Assembly (NCBI GenBank): GCA_029977605.1
Contig: JAPOKN010000051.1
Span: 1-6,516 of the forward strand
Source: Methanobacteriota archaeon
Lineage (GTDB): Archaea; Thermoplasmatota; Poseidoniia; MGIII; CG-Epi1
Length of the DNA: 6,516 bases
Direction of reading: 5' to 3'
Position numbers and translations under genes: made by a program. The notes beneath the pieces were generated by a model. That model had not been told where the DNA came from, did no database searches, and saw only the letters and a program-made list of their open reading frames with translations. The stretch's first letter is position 1; each line of letters starts with the position of its first letter. Positions 1-5,814 of the stretch are shown here, piece after piece.

Positions 1-299
1 AAAACGTCTTCTAATATTTCATTGGCAAGAGTTTCTAAAAGAGAAAATCTTTTTTCAATTTTGGAGTTTATTGCTTCTATCAGATATTCATAATCCATTA
101 CTTCTTCAATAGTATCGCCAATAATTTTATTATCATTTTTTACCGCTACATAAATATCGAATTCTATCCTCTGAGGATGACCTATCTCATAATCATGGAT
201 TCCGATATCCATTTTACGTATTACCGATTCTAAAAATATAGTTCTATGTATCTCTTTATCACTAAAGTTTTGTAAAAAAAGATTTTTGAAATAGTTCAT
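1..299 (-). CDS. folB: Dihydroneopterin aldolase (FolB/FolX family), C-terminus cut off by window edge
   Basis: My translation of the minus strand from the ATG at 299 gives 99 residues open to the window edge. The family enzyme cleaves 7,8-dihydroneopterin to 6-hydroxymethyl-dihydropterin and glycolaldehyde in folate synthesis; FolX relatives epimerise the triphosphate. Recognisable features are the IGIHDYE segment (residues 32-38) with the acidic residue expected at the active site, PQRIEFDIYV (42-51), a VMDY segment (67-70) carrying the conserved Tyr, and a FSLLETLANEI helix (85-95). The last 20 or so residues, where the family's catalytic Lys lies, are outside the window. About 20 residues before the core strand make the N-terminus longer than in E. 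coli FolB. A GGAG lies 8 bases before the ATG, and the start is 2 bases past the stop of the reductase, so the two are probably translationally coupled. FolB versus FolX cannot be settled from the sequence. Confidence 0.8.
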   Translation of the reverse strand, partial: MNYFKNLFLQNFSDKEIHRTIFLESVIRKMDIGIHDYEIGHPQRIEFDIYVAVKNDNKIIGDTIEEVMDYEYLIEAINSKIEKRFSLLETLANEILEDV

Positions 300-301
300 T
301 T

Positions 302-1063
302 TTAACTCTCCGTTTCAAAAACAACATCTCTCTTCCTAGATAAAAATCGTTCTCCGGAATCAACAAATATTACTTGTCCAGTCACTGATTTGGCCTGCAT
401 AAGATAGGAAACTGAATCAGCGATATCTTCTGGGCTTGGTCCGGTTCCTAAGGGAGTTTCAGATTGAGATTTTGAAAAACCAGAATCTGATTGTTCTGGA
501 CTTGCAATTGTGTGCCCGGGTGCGACTGCATTGATTCGTAACTTAGGTGCTAAACTTCTAGCTAAAGTATCTGTTAAACCTAGTAAAGTGAATTTAGATG
601 CCGTATACGATAAATAATCGGGATTAGGATTTACAATTTTTTGATCCAATATGTTAACTACTGAAGCTTGATTCTTGCCATCATTCAAATTATAAAGATC
701 TCTAATGAGTAAGATTGGTGATTTCGCATTAATGTTCATGTGTTCGTTCCAAGAATCATCAGATATTGAAAGTAAATCATCGAAGGAGAATAGAGATGCA
801 TTATTTACAATACCTGAAATATTTCCCATGATAGAATGAATTTTTGGTATTAATTTTGAAACTTCCTCAGAATTGTTAAGATCTGCTTCGAAAGCATCTG
901 CTACTCCTCCATTGGAACGTATTATTTCTACTAATTCAAAGGCGTCCTTTGAGGATTTATTGTAGTGTATTGCTATTGAAAATCCATCTGATGAAAGTTT
1001 TAGCGATATTGCTTTTCCAATTCTTTTTGCTCCTCCAGTAACTAGTACTGTTCCTTGATTCAT
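302..1063 (-). CDS. folM: Pteridine reductase-like short-chain dehydrogenase (FolM/PTR1 type)
   Basis: A 253-residue NADPH-type short-chain dehydrogenase. Three features separate it from generic members and point to pterin reduction (dihydromonapterin or dihydrofolate as substrate). The nucleotide loop is TGGAKRIG (residues 9-16), matching the TGX3RXG signature of FolM and PTR1. VNNASLF (86-92) replaces the usual NNAG. Asp140, 13 residues before Tyr153 of the YTASK motif (Tyr153, Lys157), takes the place of the usual catalytic Ser, as Asp181 does in Leishmania PTR1. The C-terminal VTGQVIFVDSG (about 225-235) is the standard cofactor-side strand. I chose the ATG at 1063 because it puts the glycine-rich loop at the normal distance from the N-terminus; an in-frame ATG at 1120 would add 19 residues and overlap the lipA start. 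It sits directly upstream of a dihydroneopterin aldolase, which fits a folate role. From memory the sequence most resembles alphaproteobacterial homologues. The precise substrate is inferred. Confidence 0.8.
   Translation of the reverse strand: MNQGTVLVTGGAKRIGKAISLKLSSDGFSIAIHYNKSSKDAFELVEIIRSNGGVADAFEADLNNSEEVSKLIPKIHSIMGNISGIVNNASLFSFDDLLSISDDSWNEHMNINAKSPILLIRDLYNLNDGKNQASVVNILDQKIVNPNPDYLSYTASKFTLLGLTDTLARSLAPKLRINAVAPGHTIASPEQSDSGFSKSQSETPLGTGPSPEDIADSVSYLMQAKSVTGQVIFVDSGERFLSRKRDVVFETES
308..311 (-). promoter_or_regulatory. Ribosome binding site of the folB-like gene
   Basis: On the minus strand GGAG (311 to 308) stands 8 bases before the ATG at 299 and lies inside the last codons of the upstream reductase gene. 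It fixes the folB-like start and supports co-translation of the pair. Confidence 0.55.
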
Positions 1064-1118
1064 GTTTTCCGGATGCAATAACTTTTTACAAGGTTTAGGA
1101 AGATAAGGAGAAGTAATC
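1064..1118. promoter_or_regulatory. Divergent intergenic region between folM-like gene and lipA
   Basis: These 55 bases are the only place where the two gene blocks face away from each other, so they should hold, or lie next to, the start signals of both. I see no convincing promoter pair. On the plus strand TTGATT (1055-1060) followed by AT-rich sequence near 1078-1083 is a weak candidate. On the minus strand TATTAT (1127 to 1122) could be a -10 box but has no good -35. Both candidates extend into the opposite coding region. No inverted repeat that would be an obvious operator is visible. Confidence 0.4.
1105..1110 (+). promoter_or_regulatory. Strong ribosome binding site deciding the lipA start
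   Basis: AAGGAG lies 8 bases before the ATG at 1119, ideal spacing. Neither of the later in-frame ATGs (1158, 1227) has a comparable site, so this is the main argument for the long N-terminus of LipA. Confidence 0.65.
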
Positions 1119-2219
1119 ATGATAATAGTTAATGTTTATGTTCTTTTCGAAGCATTCATGGTGCCGCGCCTCCCTCTAGTTGAAGGTGGTGAAGAAGTAA
1201 ATAAAGATGCAAATACTATTAAGAAAATGTCTCCAATTGAAAAACGTAAAGCGGAAAGAAAAAGACTACCGGAGTGGTTCAAAACTTCTCTACCAATAGG
1301 AGAGGCTCAAAAAAAATTTAATGAAGCAAGAGACAATGTCAGAGAACATGGACTAAATACAGTTTGCGAAGAAGCTAGATGTCCCAATATCCATGATTGC
1401 TGGGGAAGAGGTACTGCAACCTTTATGATAGCCGGAGAAGTCTGCACAAGAGGGTGTAAATTCTGTGCAGTAGGTACTGTAAAGAAGCCGGAAAAATTAG
1501 ATCAAAATGAACCCAAAGAGTTGGCAAATTCGATAAAAAGAATGGGTTTAGAATACGCAGTAATAACTGTAGTAAATAGAGATGATTTGGAAGACGGAGG
1601 TGCAAGACACTACAAAAATTGTATTATCGAGGTGAAAAAGAAAAATCCCGAAATTGGACTAGAACTGTTGTGTTCTGATTTAGATGGGAATATTGATGCT
1701 TTGAAAATGCTATTGAAAGACTTACCATTGAAAGTGTTTGCACACAATGTTGAATGTGTACCTCGTCTTGATTCAAAAGTGAGAGATGCAAGAGCATCTT
1801 TTGAACAATCACTTAAAATTCTCAGAATGGCACGTAAGTTAAGGCCTGATCTTAAAATTAAATCAAGCCTAATGGTGGGACTTGGAGAGACTGATGAAGA
1901 AATTGTAGAGGCCATGAAATTGTTGAAATCATCAGGTGTCGACATGATTACTTTAGGGCAATATCTTCAACCAAGTTACAAACATCTGCCGGTGTCTAGA
2001 TTTCCGGAGCCAGAAAAATTTGCAATTTGGGACGGTTTGGCTAGAGAAATTGGTTTCAAGGCAGTTGCAAGTGGCCCTTTGGTACGTTCTTCATACAGAG
2101 CAGGACTTTTGTATGAAGAATCGAATGGAGGAATACCCGTAGCAATTAAAAGTTCCACTGGATCTGCTGTGACCAATATTTCTTATCATAACTCAGATAA
2201 GACAGTAATTACAAAGTAA
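1119..2219 (+). CDS. lipA: Lipoyl synthase (radical SAM), with N- and C-terminal extensions
   Basis: LipA inserts two sulfur atoms into octanoyl groups bound to E2 and H-protein lipoyl domains, using S-adenosylmethionine and two [4Fe-4S] clusters. All cluster ligands are present: auxiliary-cluster Cys83, Cys88, Cys94 (CX4CX5C), radical-SAM Cys109, Cys113, Cys116 (CX3CX2C), and the RSSY motif at 323-326 with the Ser that ligates the auxiliary cluster. MVGLGETDEE and GQYLQPS are typical family stretches. At 366 residues it is longer than the usual 300-325: about 50 residues precede the LPEW segment, opening with a hydrophobic run, and 40 follow RSSY against about 16 in E. coli. Starts at 1158 or 1227 would give more ordinary lengths but lack a good ribosome binding site. 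Core wording is atypical (VVNRDDL rather than SVDRDDL, ELLCSDLDGN, KSSLMVGLGE). It leads the operon, 30 bases before E1 alpha, whose E2 partner is its expected substrate. Confidence 0.93.
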   Translation: MIIVNVYVLFEAFMVPRLPLVEGGEEVNKDANTIKKMSPIEKRKAERKRLPEWFKTSLPIGEAQKKFNEARDNVREHGLNTVCEEARCPNIHDCWGRGTATFMIAGEVCTRGCKFCAVGTVKKPEKLDQNEPKELANSIKRMGLEYAVITVVNRDDLEDGGARHYKNCIIEVKKKNPEIGLELLCSDLDGNIDALKMLLKDLPLKVFAHNVECVPRLDSKVRDARASFEQSLKILRMARKLRPDLKIKSSLMVGLGETDEEIVEAMKLLKSSGVDMITLGQYLQPSYKHLPVSRFPEPEKFAIWDGLAREIGFKAVASGPLVRSSYRAGLLYEESNGGIPVAIKSSTGSAVTNISYHNSDKTVITK

Positions 2220-2233
2220 TATAATAAGATGAA

Positions 2234-2243
2234 GAGGGTAGGG
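2234..2243 (+). promoter_or_regulatory. Purine-rich ribosome binding region deciding the E1 alpha start
   Basis: GAGGG (2234-2238) and AGGG (2240-2243) lie 11 and 6 bases before the ATG at 2250. The in-frame ATG at 2229 has only AT-rich sequence before it, and these bases would be inside the gene if 2229 were used. This favours 2250. Confidence 0.5.
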
Positions 2244-2249
2244 TATAAT

Positions 2250-3494
2250 ATGTCTAGAGGAGAGGAGGAACAAATTCCTTTGCATATTCCTGATGCACCT
2301 AATAGGCCTGGCGATTCTTCTTCCTTTGAACCATGGAAATGGCACCCAAATGATCTGAAAAAGCCAGAGTTTGATTGTGTGGCAGATGAAACATTTGAGC
2401 ATGCAACAGGCCTTGTACGAGTTTTGGATGACAATGGAGAAGCTTTAGGAGATTGGAATCCTAATTTAACAACTGAAGAATTGAAACTGGGCTTGGAACA
2501 TATGGTTCGATTACGTATTTTTGATGATAGGATGATGAAAATGCAAAGAACGGGCAAACTATCATTTTACATGCAATCATTTGGTGAGGAAGGTATTGCC
2601 ATTGCACAGACTATGGCACTTAATGATAAAGATTGGATTTTTCCGACCTATAGGCAACCTGGCGCTCAATTTGTGAGAGGAAGAGATATGGTAAGTATGA
2701 TATGCCATTGTATTGGAAACGTAGAAGATAATGTCAAAGGAAGGCAAATGCCGGTCCATTATACCTACAAAGAGGGACGTTTTATTTCAGTCTCTAGCCC
2801 TGTTGGGACGCAATTTAGCCAAGCAGTGGGAGTAGCTTTGGCTTCTAAGTACAAAAATCTAGATGAAGTAACCATTACTTGGATTGGAGATGGTGCTTCA
2901 GCTGAAGGAGATTATCATTATGGGCTCAATTTTGCTAGTGTCTTTAAGGCTCCAGTGATATTAAATGTCGTCAATAATCATTGGGCCATCTCAACACATT
3001 ACAACATAGCGAGTGGTAGCAATAATTTTGCAACTAGAGGTTTGGCATATGGAATTCCCTGTTTTAGAGTGGATGGGAATGACTTTTTAGCACTATACTC
3101 GGTCACTAAATGGGCTCGAGAGAGGGCTAAATTAGGATTTGGAGCAACCCATGTAGAAATTCTGACCTACAGGGCCGGAGCGCATAGCAGTAGTGATGAT
3201 CCTTCTAGATATCGGCCTTCTAATGAGCATGAATATTGGCCGGGCGGAGATCCAATAGAGAGATTGAAAGACCATCTAATAAAAAATTCACATTGGACAG
3301 AAAAAGAACAAAAAGATTTGGAAGAAAAGATAGACCAAGAGGTCATATCGGCATATAAAGAAGCAGTAAAATACGGAGATCTGGCTAATGGACCATATCC
3401 TTCTTCCGATACAATATTTACAGAAGTATACGAATCTGTACCATGGCATCTTCAAGAGCAATGGGATGAAATGAAAAAATGGAGGACTGAATAA
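2250..3494 (+). CDS. bkdA1: Branched-chain 2-oxoacid dehydrogenase E1 component, alpha subunit
   Basis: The thiamine-diphosphate-binding half of the E1 heterotetramer, which decarboxylates branched-chain 2-oxoacids (from Val, Leu, Ile) and transfers the acyl group to the lipoyl arm of E2. The 414-residue product carries the diphosphate motif from GDG (213-215) to VVNNHWAIS about 30 residues on, the PTYRQPG segment, and the YRAGAHSSSDDPSRYRP loop with His312 and a Ser run (313-315) equivalent to the phosphorylation loop of mitochondrial E1 alpha. Length, the N-terminal segment with HIPDAPNRPG and RVLDDNG, and KLSFYMQ follow Pseudomonas BkdA1 rather than the shorter (about 330-residue) pyruvate dehydrogenase E1 alpha. 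I chose ATG 2250 over 2229 for its ribosome binding site and the BkdA1-like beginning. It follows lipA by 30 bases and precedes E1 beta by 1 base. Pyruvate or broad-range activity cannot be ruled out from sequence. Confidence 0.9.
   Translation: MSRGEEEQIPLHIPDAPNRPGDSSSFEPWKWHPNDLKKPEFDCVADETFEHATGLVRVLDDNGEALGDWNPNLTTEELKLGLEHMVRLRIFDDRMMKMQRTGKLSFYMQSFGEEGIAIAQTMALNDKDWIFPTYRQPGAQFVRGRDMVSMICHCIGNVEDNVKGRQMPVHYTYKEGRFISVSSPVGTQFSQAVGVALASKYKNLDEVTITWIGDGASAEGDYHYGLNFASVFKAPVILNVVNNHWAISTHYNIASGSNNFATRGLAYGIPCFRVDGNDFLALYSVTKWARERAKLGFGATHVEILTYRAGAHSSSDDPSRYRPSNEHEYWPGGDPIERLKDHLIKNSHWTEKEQKDLEEKIDQEVISAYKEAVKYGDLANGPYPSSDTIFTEVYESVPWHLQEQWDEMKKWRTE
3481..3485 (+). promoter_or_regulatory. 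Ribosome binding site of E1 beta inside the end of E1 alpha
   Basis: GGAGG sits 10 bases before the ATG at 3496 and within the last codons of the E1 alpha gene. This supports translational coupling of the two E1 subunits, needed in equal amounts, and favours 3496 over the nearby in-frame ATGs at 3505 and 3511. Confidence 0.6.
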
Positions 3495-3495
3495 T

Positions 3496-4506
3496 ATGGT
3501 TGAGATGAATATGGTACAATCAATTAACAGTGCCTTAGATAACATGCTTGAAAAGAATCAAGATGTGTTATTATTCGGTGAAGATATAGGATATTTTGGA
3601 GGAGTGTTTAGAACTAGTGATGGATTGCAAAAAAAATTCGGTAAACACCGAGTCTTTGATACTCCTCTGTCTGAAGGCGGCATTGCCGCTACTGCCTTTG
3701 GAATGGGCATTAATGGACTGCGTCCTGTTGTAGAAATTCAATTTGCTGATTACATATTTCCTGCATATGATCAGATAGTAAATGAGATAGCAAAAGTCAG
3801 GCATAGATCTGGAGGAGAATTTTGGTGTCCAATTACCATACGTACTCCTGCAGGAGGAGGGATAAGGGGAGGGCATCATCATTCTCAATCTCCAGAATCA
3901 CAATTTACACATACTCCTGGATTGAAAGTTGTTTATTGTTCAACACCATACAATTCCAAGGGCTTGTTAATCAGTTCAATAGAATCTAACGACCCTGTTA
4001 TTTTCTTTGAGCCAAAAAGATGTTACAGAGGGCCATTTTATGGAGATCCGCATAATGTACCGACATGGAAAGATCATCCCGAAGCAGAAGTCCCAGAGGA
4101 TCATTACAAGATACCATTAGGACAGGGGAGATTAGCAATGGAAGGCGATAAATGTACAATTATTGCATGGGGCACAATGGTACATGTGGCAGAAAAGGCA
4201 ATAATTGACTCCGGAATTAGTTGTGATTTGATTGATTTACAGACTCTTTTACCATGGGATAAAGAAATAGTAATTAACTCTGTGAAAAAAACTGGGAGGT
4301 GTGTGATAGTTCATGAAGCTCCAAAAACAAGTGGTTTTGGCTCTGAACTTTCTGCTTCAATACAAGAATTATGTTTTTACAATCTTGAAAGTCCAATACA
4401 GAGAATTGCGGGTTGGGACACTCCTTTCCCCCATACTACTGAATGGGACTATATGCCCAGTACAGCAAGAATTGTTGCAGCAATAAAAAAGACTCAGGAG
4501 GACTAA
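3496..4506 (+). CDS. bkdA2: Branched-chain 2-oxoacid dehydrogenase E1 component, beta subunit
   Basis: The transketolase-like partner of E1 alpha; the alpha2beta2 enzyme has its thiamine diphosphate sites between subunits. The 336 residues cover the whole family length. Visible landmarks are LFGEDIGYFGGVFR (26-39), FDTPLSEGG with Glu60, the residue expected to activate the cofactor pyrimidine ring, EIQFADYIFPAYDQI (80-94), GGGIRGG followed by a HSQSPE segment containing the conserved His129, and in the C-terminal half GRCVIVHEAP and GWDTPFPH. The phrases FEPKRCYRGPF and IPLGQGRLA follow Pseudomonas/alphaproteobacterial BkdA2 more closely than PdhB. The ATG is one base after the E1 alpha stop and the stop is 5 bases before E2. 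The conserved segment usually reads GGLYHSQSPE; here the two residues before the conserved His are also His, a small, probably harmless change. Confidence 0.92.
   Translation: MVEMNMVQSINSALDNMLEKNQDVLLFGEDIGYFGGVFRTSDGLQKKFGKHRVFDTPLSEGGIAATAFGMGINGLRPVVEIQFADYIFPAYDQIVNEIAKVRHRSGGEFWCPITIRTPAGGGIRGGHHHSQSPESQFTHTPGLKVVYCSTPYNSKGLLISSIESNDPVIFFEPKRCYRGPFYGDPHNVPTWKDHPEAEVPEDHYKIPLGQGRLAMEGDKCTIIAWGTMVHVAEKAIIDSGISCDLIDLQTLLPWDKEIVINSVKKTGRCVIVHEAPKTSGFGSELSASIQELCFYNLESPIQRIAGWDTPFPHTTEWDYMPSTARIVAAIKKTQED
4496..4501 (+). promoter_or_regulatory. Ribosome binding site deciding the E2 start
   Basis: AGGAGG, the strongest such site in the window, lies 10 bases before the ATG at 4512 and overlaps the end of E1 beta. 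It rejects the upstream in-frame ATG at 4443, which would add 23 unrelated residues before the lipoyl domain. Confidence 0.75.
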
Positions 4507-4511
4507 AAAAG

Positions 4512-5804
4512 ATGACTAAATATGAATTTAAACTTCCAGACATAGGAGAGGGAGTAGTAGAAGGAGAAATAGTGACGTGGCATGTTGAAATCGGATCTAT
4601 TGTAAAGGAAGATGATGCATTAGTAGATGTAATGACTGATAAGGCAACTGTTACAATACCGTCTCCAATTGATGGGATAGTTTCTGAATTGAGTGGAGAT
4701 ATTGGAGACATGGTGGCTGTAGGATCTACCTTGATTAGTTTTGATACTGAGCAAGGAGAAAAAATAGAGAATTCAGGCAGTGCAAATATTTCCGAACCGG
4801 TAGTAGCTCCTGAGCCGGTAGTAGCTCCTGAGCCGGTAGTAGCTCCTGAGCCGGTACTAGCTCCTGAACCGGTAGTAGCTCCTGAACCGTTAGTAGTTAC
4901 AAAACCTGAATTAGCATCTAAAAATAAATCTAAGAAAGTTTTAGCAAGTCCGGCTGTTAGAAGAAGAGCGAGAGAAATCGGAATTAATCTTTCAATGATA
5001 AATGGATCTGGGCCTGCTGGAAGAGTAAGGCACTCAGACTTGGATGCTTATGTGGCCGCAGATGGAGCGGTAGGAGATCGTCAGATTAATTCAATGACTA
5101 TGAAAAGAGAAGATGTGACAGAAGTAAAGGTAGTTGGATTACGTAGAAAAATAGCAGAACAAATGGTAATTAGTAAAAGAACAATACCGCATTTTTCATA
5201 TTTTGAAGAAATTGATGTTACTGAATTGGAAAAATTGAGGCAGACTCTAAATGCAACCAGAGATGAAACACAGCCAAAACTGACTTATTTGCCATTCATT
5301 ATGCTTGCACTGAGTAAAATAATGCCTCAGCATCCTGAGTGTAATGCCAGATATGATGATCAAGAGAACATTGTAAGCAGGTTTGGGGCAGTACATCTTG
5401 GAATAGCAACACAAACCGAGCGAGGATTATATGTTCCTGTAGTAAAACATGTAGAAGCAATGGATGTATGGCAAGCAGCAGCAGAAATGCAGCGAGTAAC
5501 GGGTTCTGCAAGAAATGGAACAGCAAGTTTAGATGAATTAAGTGGATCTACATTCACGATAACAAGTTTAGGAAGAGATGGCGGACTTGGTGCTACTCCA
5601 ATAATAAATCATCCAGAGGTTTCAATACTAGGAGTCCATAATGCTAGAGAAATGCCTGTTGTCAGAAGCGGTAATATCGTAATTAGAAGAATAATGAATG
5701 TGTCAAGTTCTTTTGACCACAGAGTAGTAGATGGGGCAGATGGGGCGGCTTTAATTCAAAATCTAAAGAAGATGTTAGAAACTCCCGCTTTAATTTTCAT
5801 ATGA
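4512..5804 (+). CDS. bkdB: Lipoyl-bearing E2 acyltransferase of the branched-chain 2-oxoacid dehydrogenase
   Basis: E2 forms the core of the complex: it receives the acyl group from E1 on its swinging lipoyl arm and hands it to CoA. The 430 residues show the classic order. A single lipoyl domain (about 3-78) has Lys44 in MTDKATV as the lipoylation site. A Pro/Ala/Val linker (95-130) is built of EPVVAP hexads. The peripheral subunit-binding domain (about 144-180; ASPAVRRRAREIGI, then GSGPAGRV) holds E1 or E3. The acyltransferase domain (about 205-430) starts near VVGLRRKIAEQM and ends with the catalytic motif DHRVVDG, His403 and Asp407. The catalytic domain resembles sphingomonad/alphaproteobacterial BkdB (PHFSYFEEIDVTELE). 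The ATG at 4512 starts directly on the lipoyl domain. It lies 5 bases after E1 beta and 10 before E3. Single lipoyl domain and MTDKA wording fit branched-chain rather than multi-lipoyl pyruvate E2. Confidence 0.93.
   Translation: MTKYEFKLPDIGEGVVEGEIVTWHVEIGSIVKEDDALVDVMTDKATVTIPSPIDGIVSELSGDIGDMVAVGSTLISFDTEQGEKIENSGSANISEPVVAPEPVVAPEPVVAPEPVLAPEPVVAPEPLVVTKPELASKNKSKKVLASPAVRRRAREIGINLSMINGSGPAGRVRHSDLDAYVAADGAVGDRQINSMTMKREDVTEVKVVGLRRKIAEQMVISKRTIPHFSYFEEIDVTELEKLRQTLNATRDETQPKLTYLPFIMLALSKIMPQHPECNARYDDQENIVSRFGAVHLGIATQTERGLYVPVVKHVEAMDVWQAAAEMQRVTGSARNGTASLDELSGSTFTITSLGRDGGLGATPIINHPEVSILGVHNAREMPVVRSGNIVIRRIMNVSSSFDHRVVDGADGAALIQNLKKMLETPALIFI
4794..4901 (+). repeat. 18-base tandem repeat encoding the E2 flexible linker
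   Basis: Five copies of gaRccggtagtagctcct (4794-4811, 4812-4829, 4830-4847, 4848-4865, 4866-4883) plus a degenerate sixth (4884-4901). Copies 2 and 3 are identical; copies 1 and 5 differ from them at one position (gaa for gag) and copy 4 at one (gtacta for gtagta). Each copy encodes EPVVAP (EPVLAP in copy 4; EPLVVT in the sixth), giving an extended, mobile linker between the lipoyl and subunit-binding domains. Near identity at third codon positions points to recent duplication by slippage or unequal crossover, and being a multiple of three, copy changes keep the frame. Confidence 0.95.
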
Positions 5805-5806
5805 GG
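5803..5806 (+). promoter_or_regulatory. Ribosome binding site of the E3 gene
   Basis: GAGG, overlapping the TGA stop of E2, stands 8 bases before the ATG at 5815. It supports that start and continued co-translation down the operon. Confidence 0.55.
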
Positions 5807-5814
5807 TCGTAGAA

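Noticed and set aside
1610..1945. 111-residue open frame on the minus strand
   Set aside because: Opposite the conserved lipA core, Ser/Leu-rich composition typical of antisense frames.
2244..2249. A perfect TATAAT just before the E1 alpha start
   Set aside because: No -35-like hexamer lies 16-18 bases upstream (the region is only ATAATA-type), and a start from it would fall inside the gene. In AT-rich DNA this match is expected by chance.
2229..2249. Longer E1 alpha start at 2229
   Set aside because: Only weak AT-rich sequence precedes it; the purine-rich site lies downstream of it and fits 2250.
2220..2249. Terminator or attenuator between lipA and E1 alpha
   Set aside because: No stem-loop followed by a T run is visible in these 30 bases.
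2186..2557. 123-residue open frame on the minus strand across the lipA/E1 alpha junction
   Set aside because: No recognisable domain, and it overlaps conserved E1 alpha coding sequence; a shadow frame.
4443..4511. Upstream in-frame extension of E2 (23 residues, Cys-rich)
   Set aside because: It overlaps the E1 beta gene, has no lipoyl-domain similarity, and the strong AGGAGG site serves the ATG at 4512.
4794..4901. Tandem repeat as CRISPR or regulatory iterons
   Set aside because: Units are directly adjacent with no spacers, 18 bases long, in frame, and encode a known kind of E2 linker.
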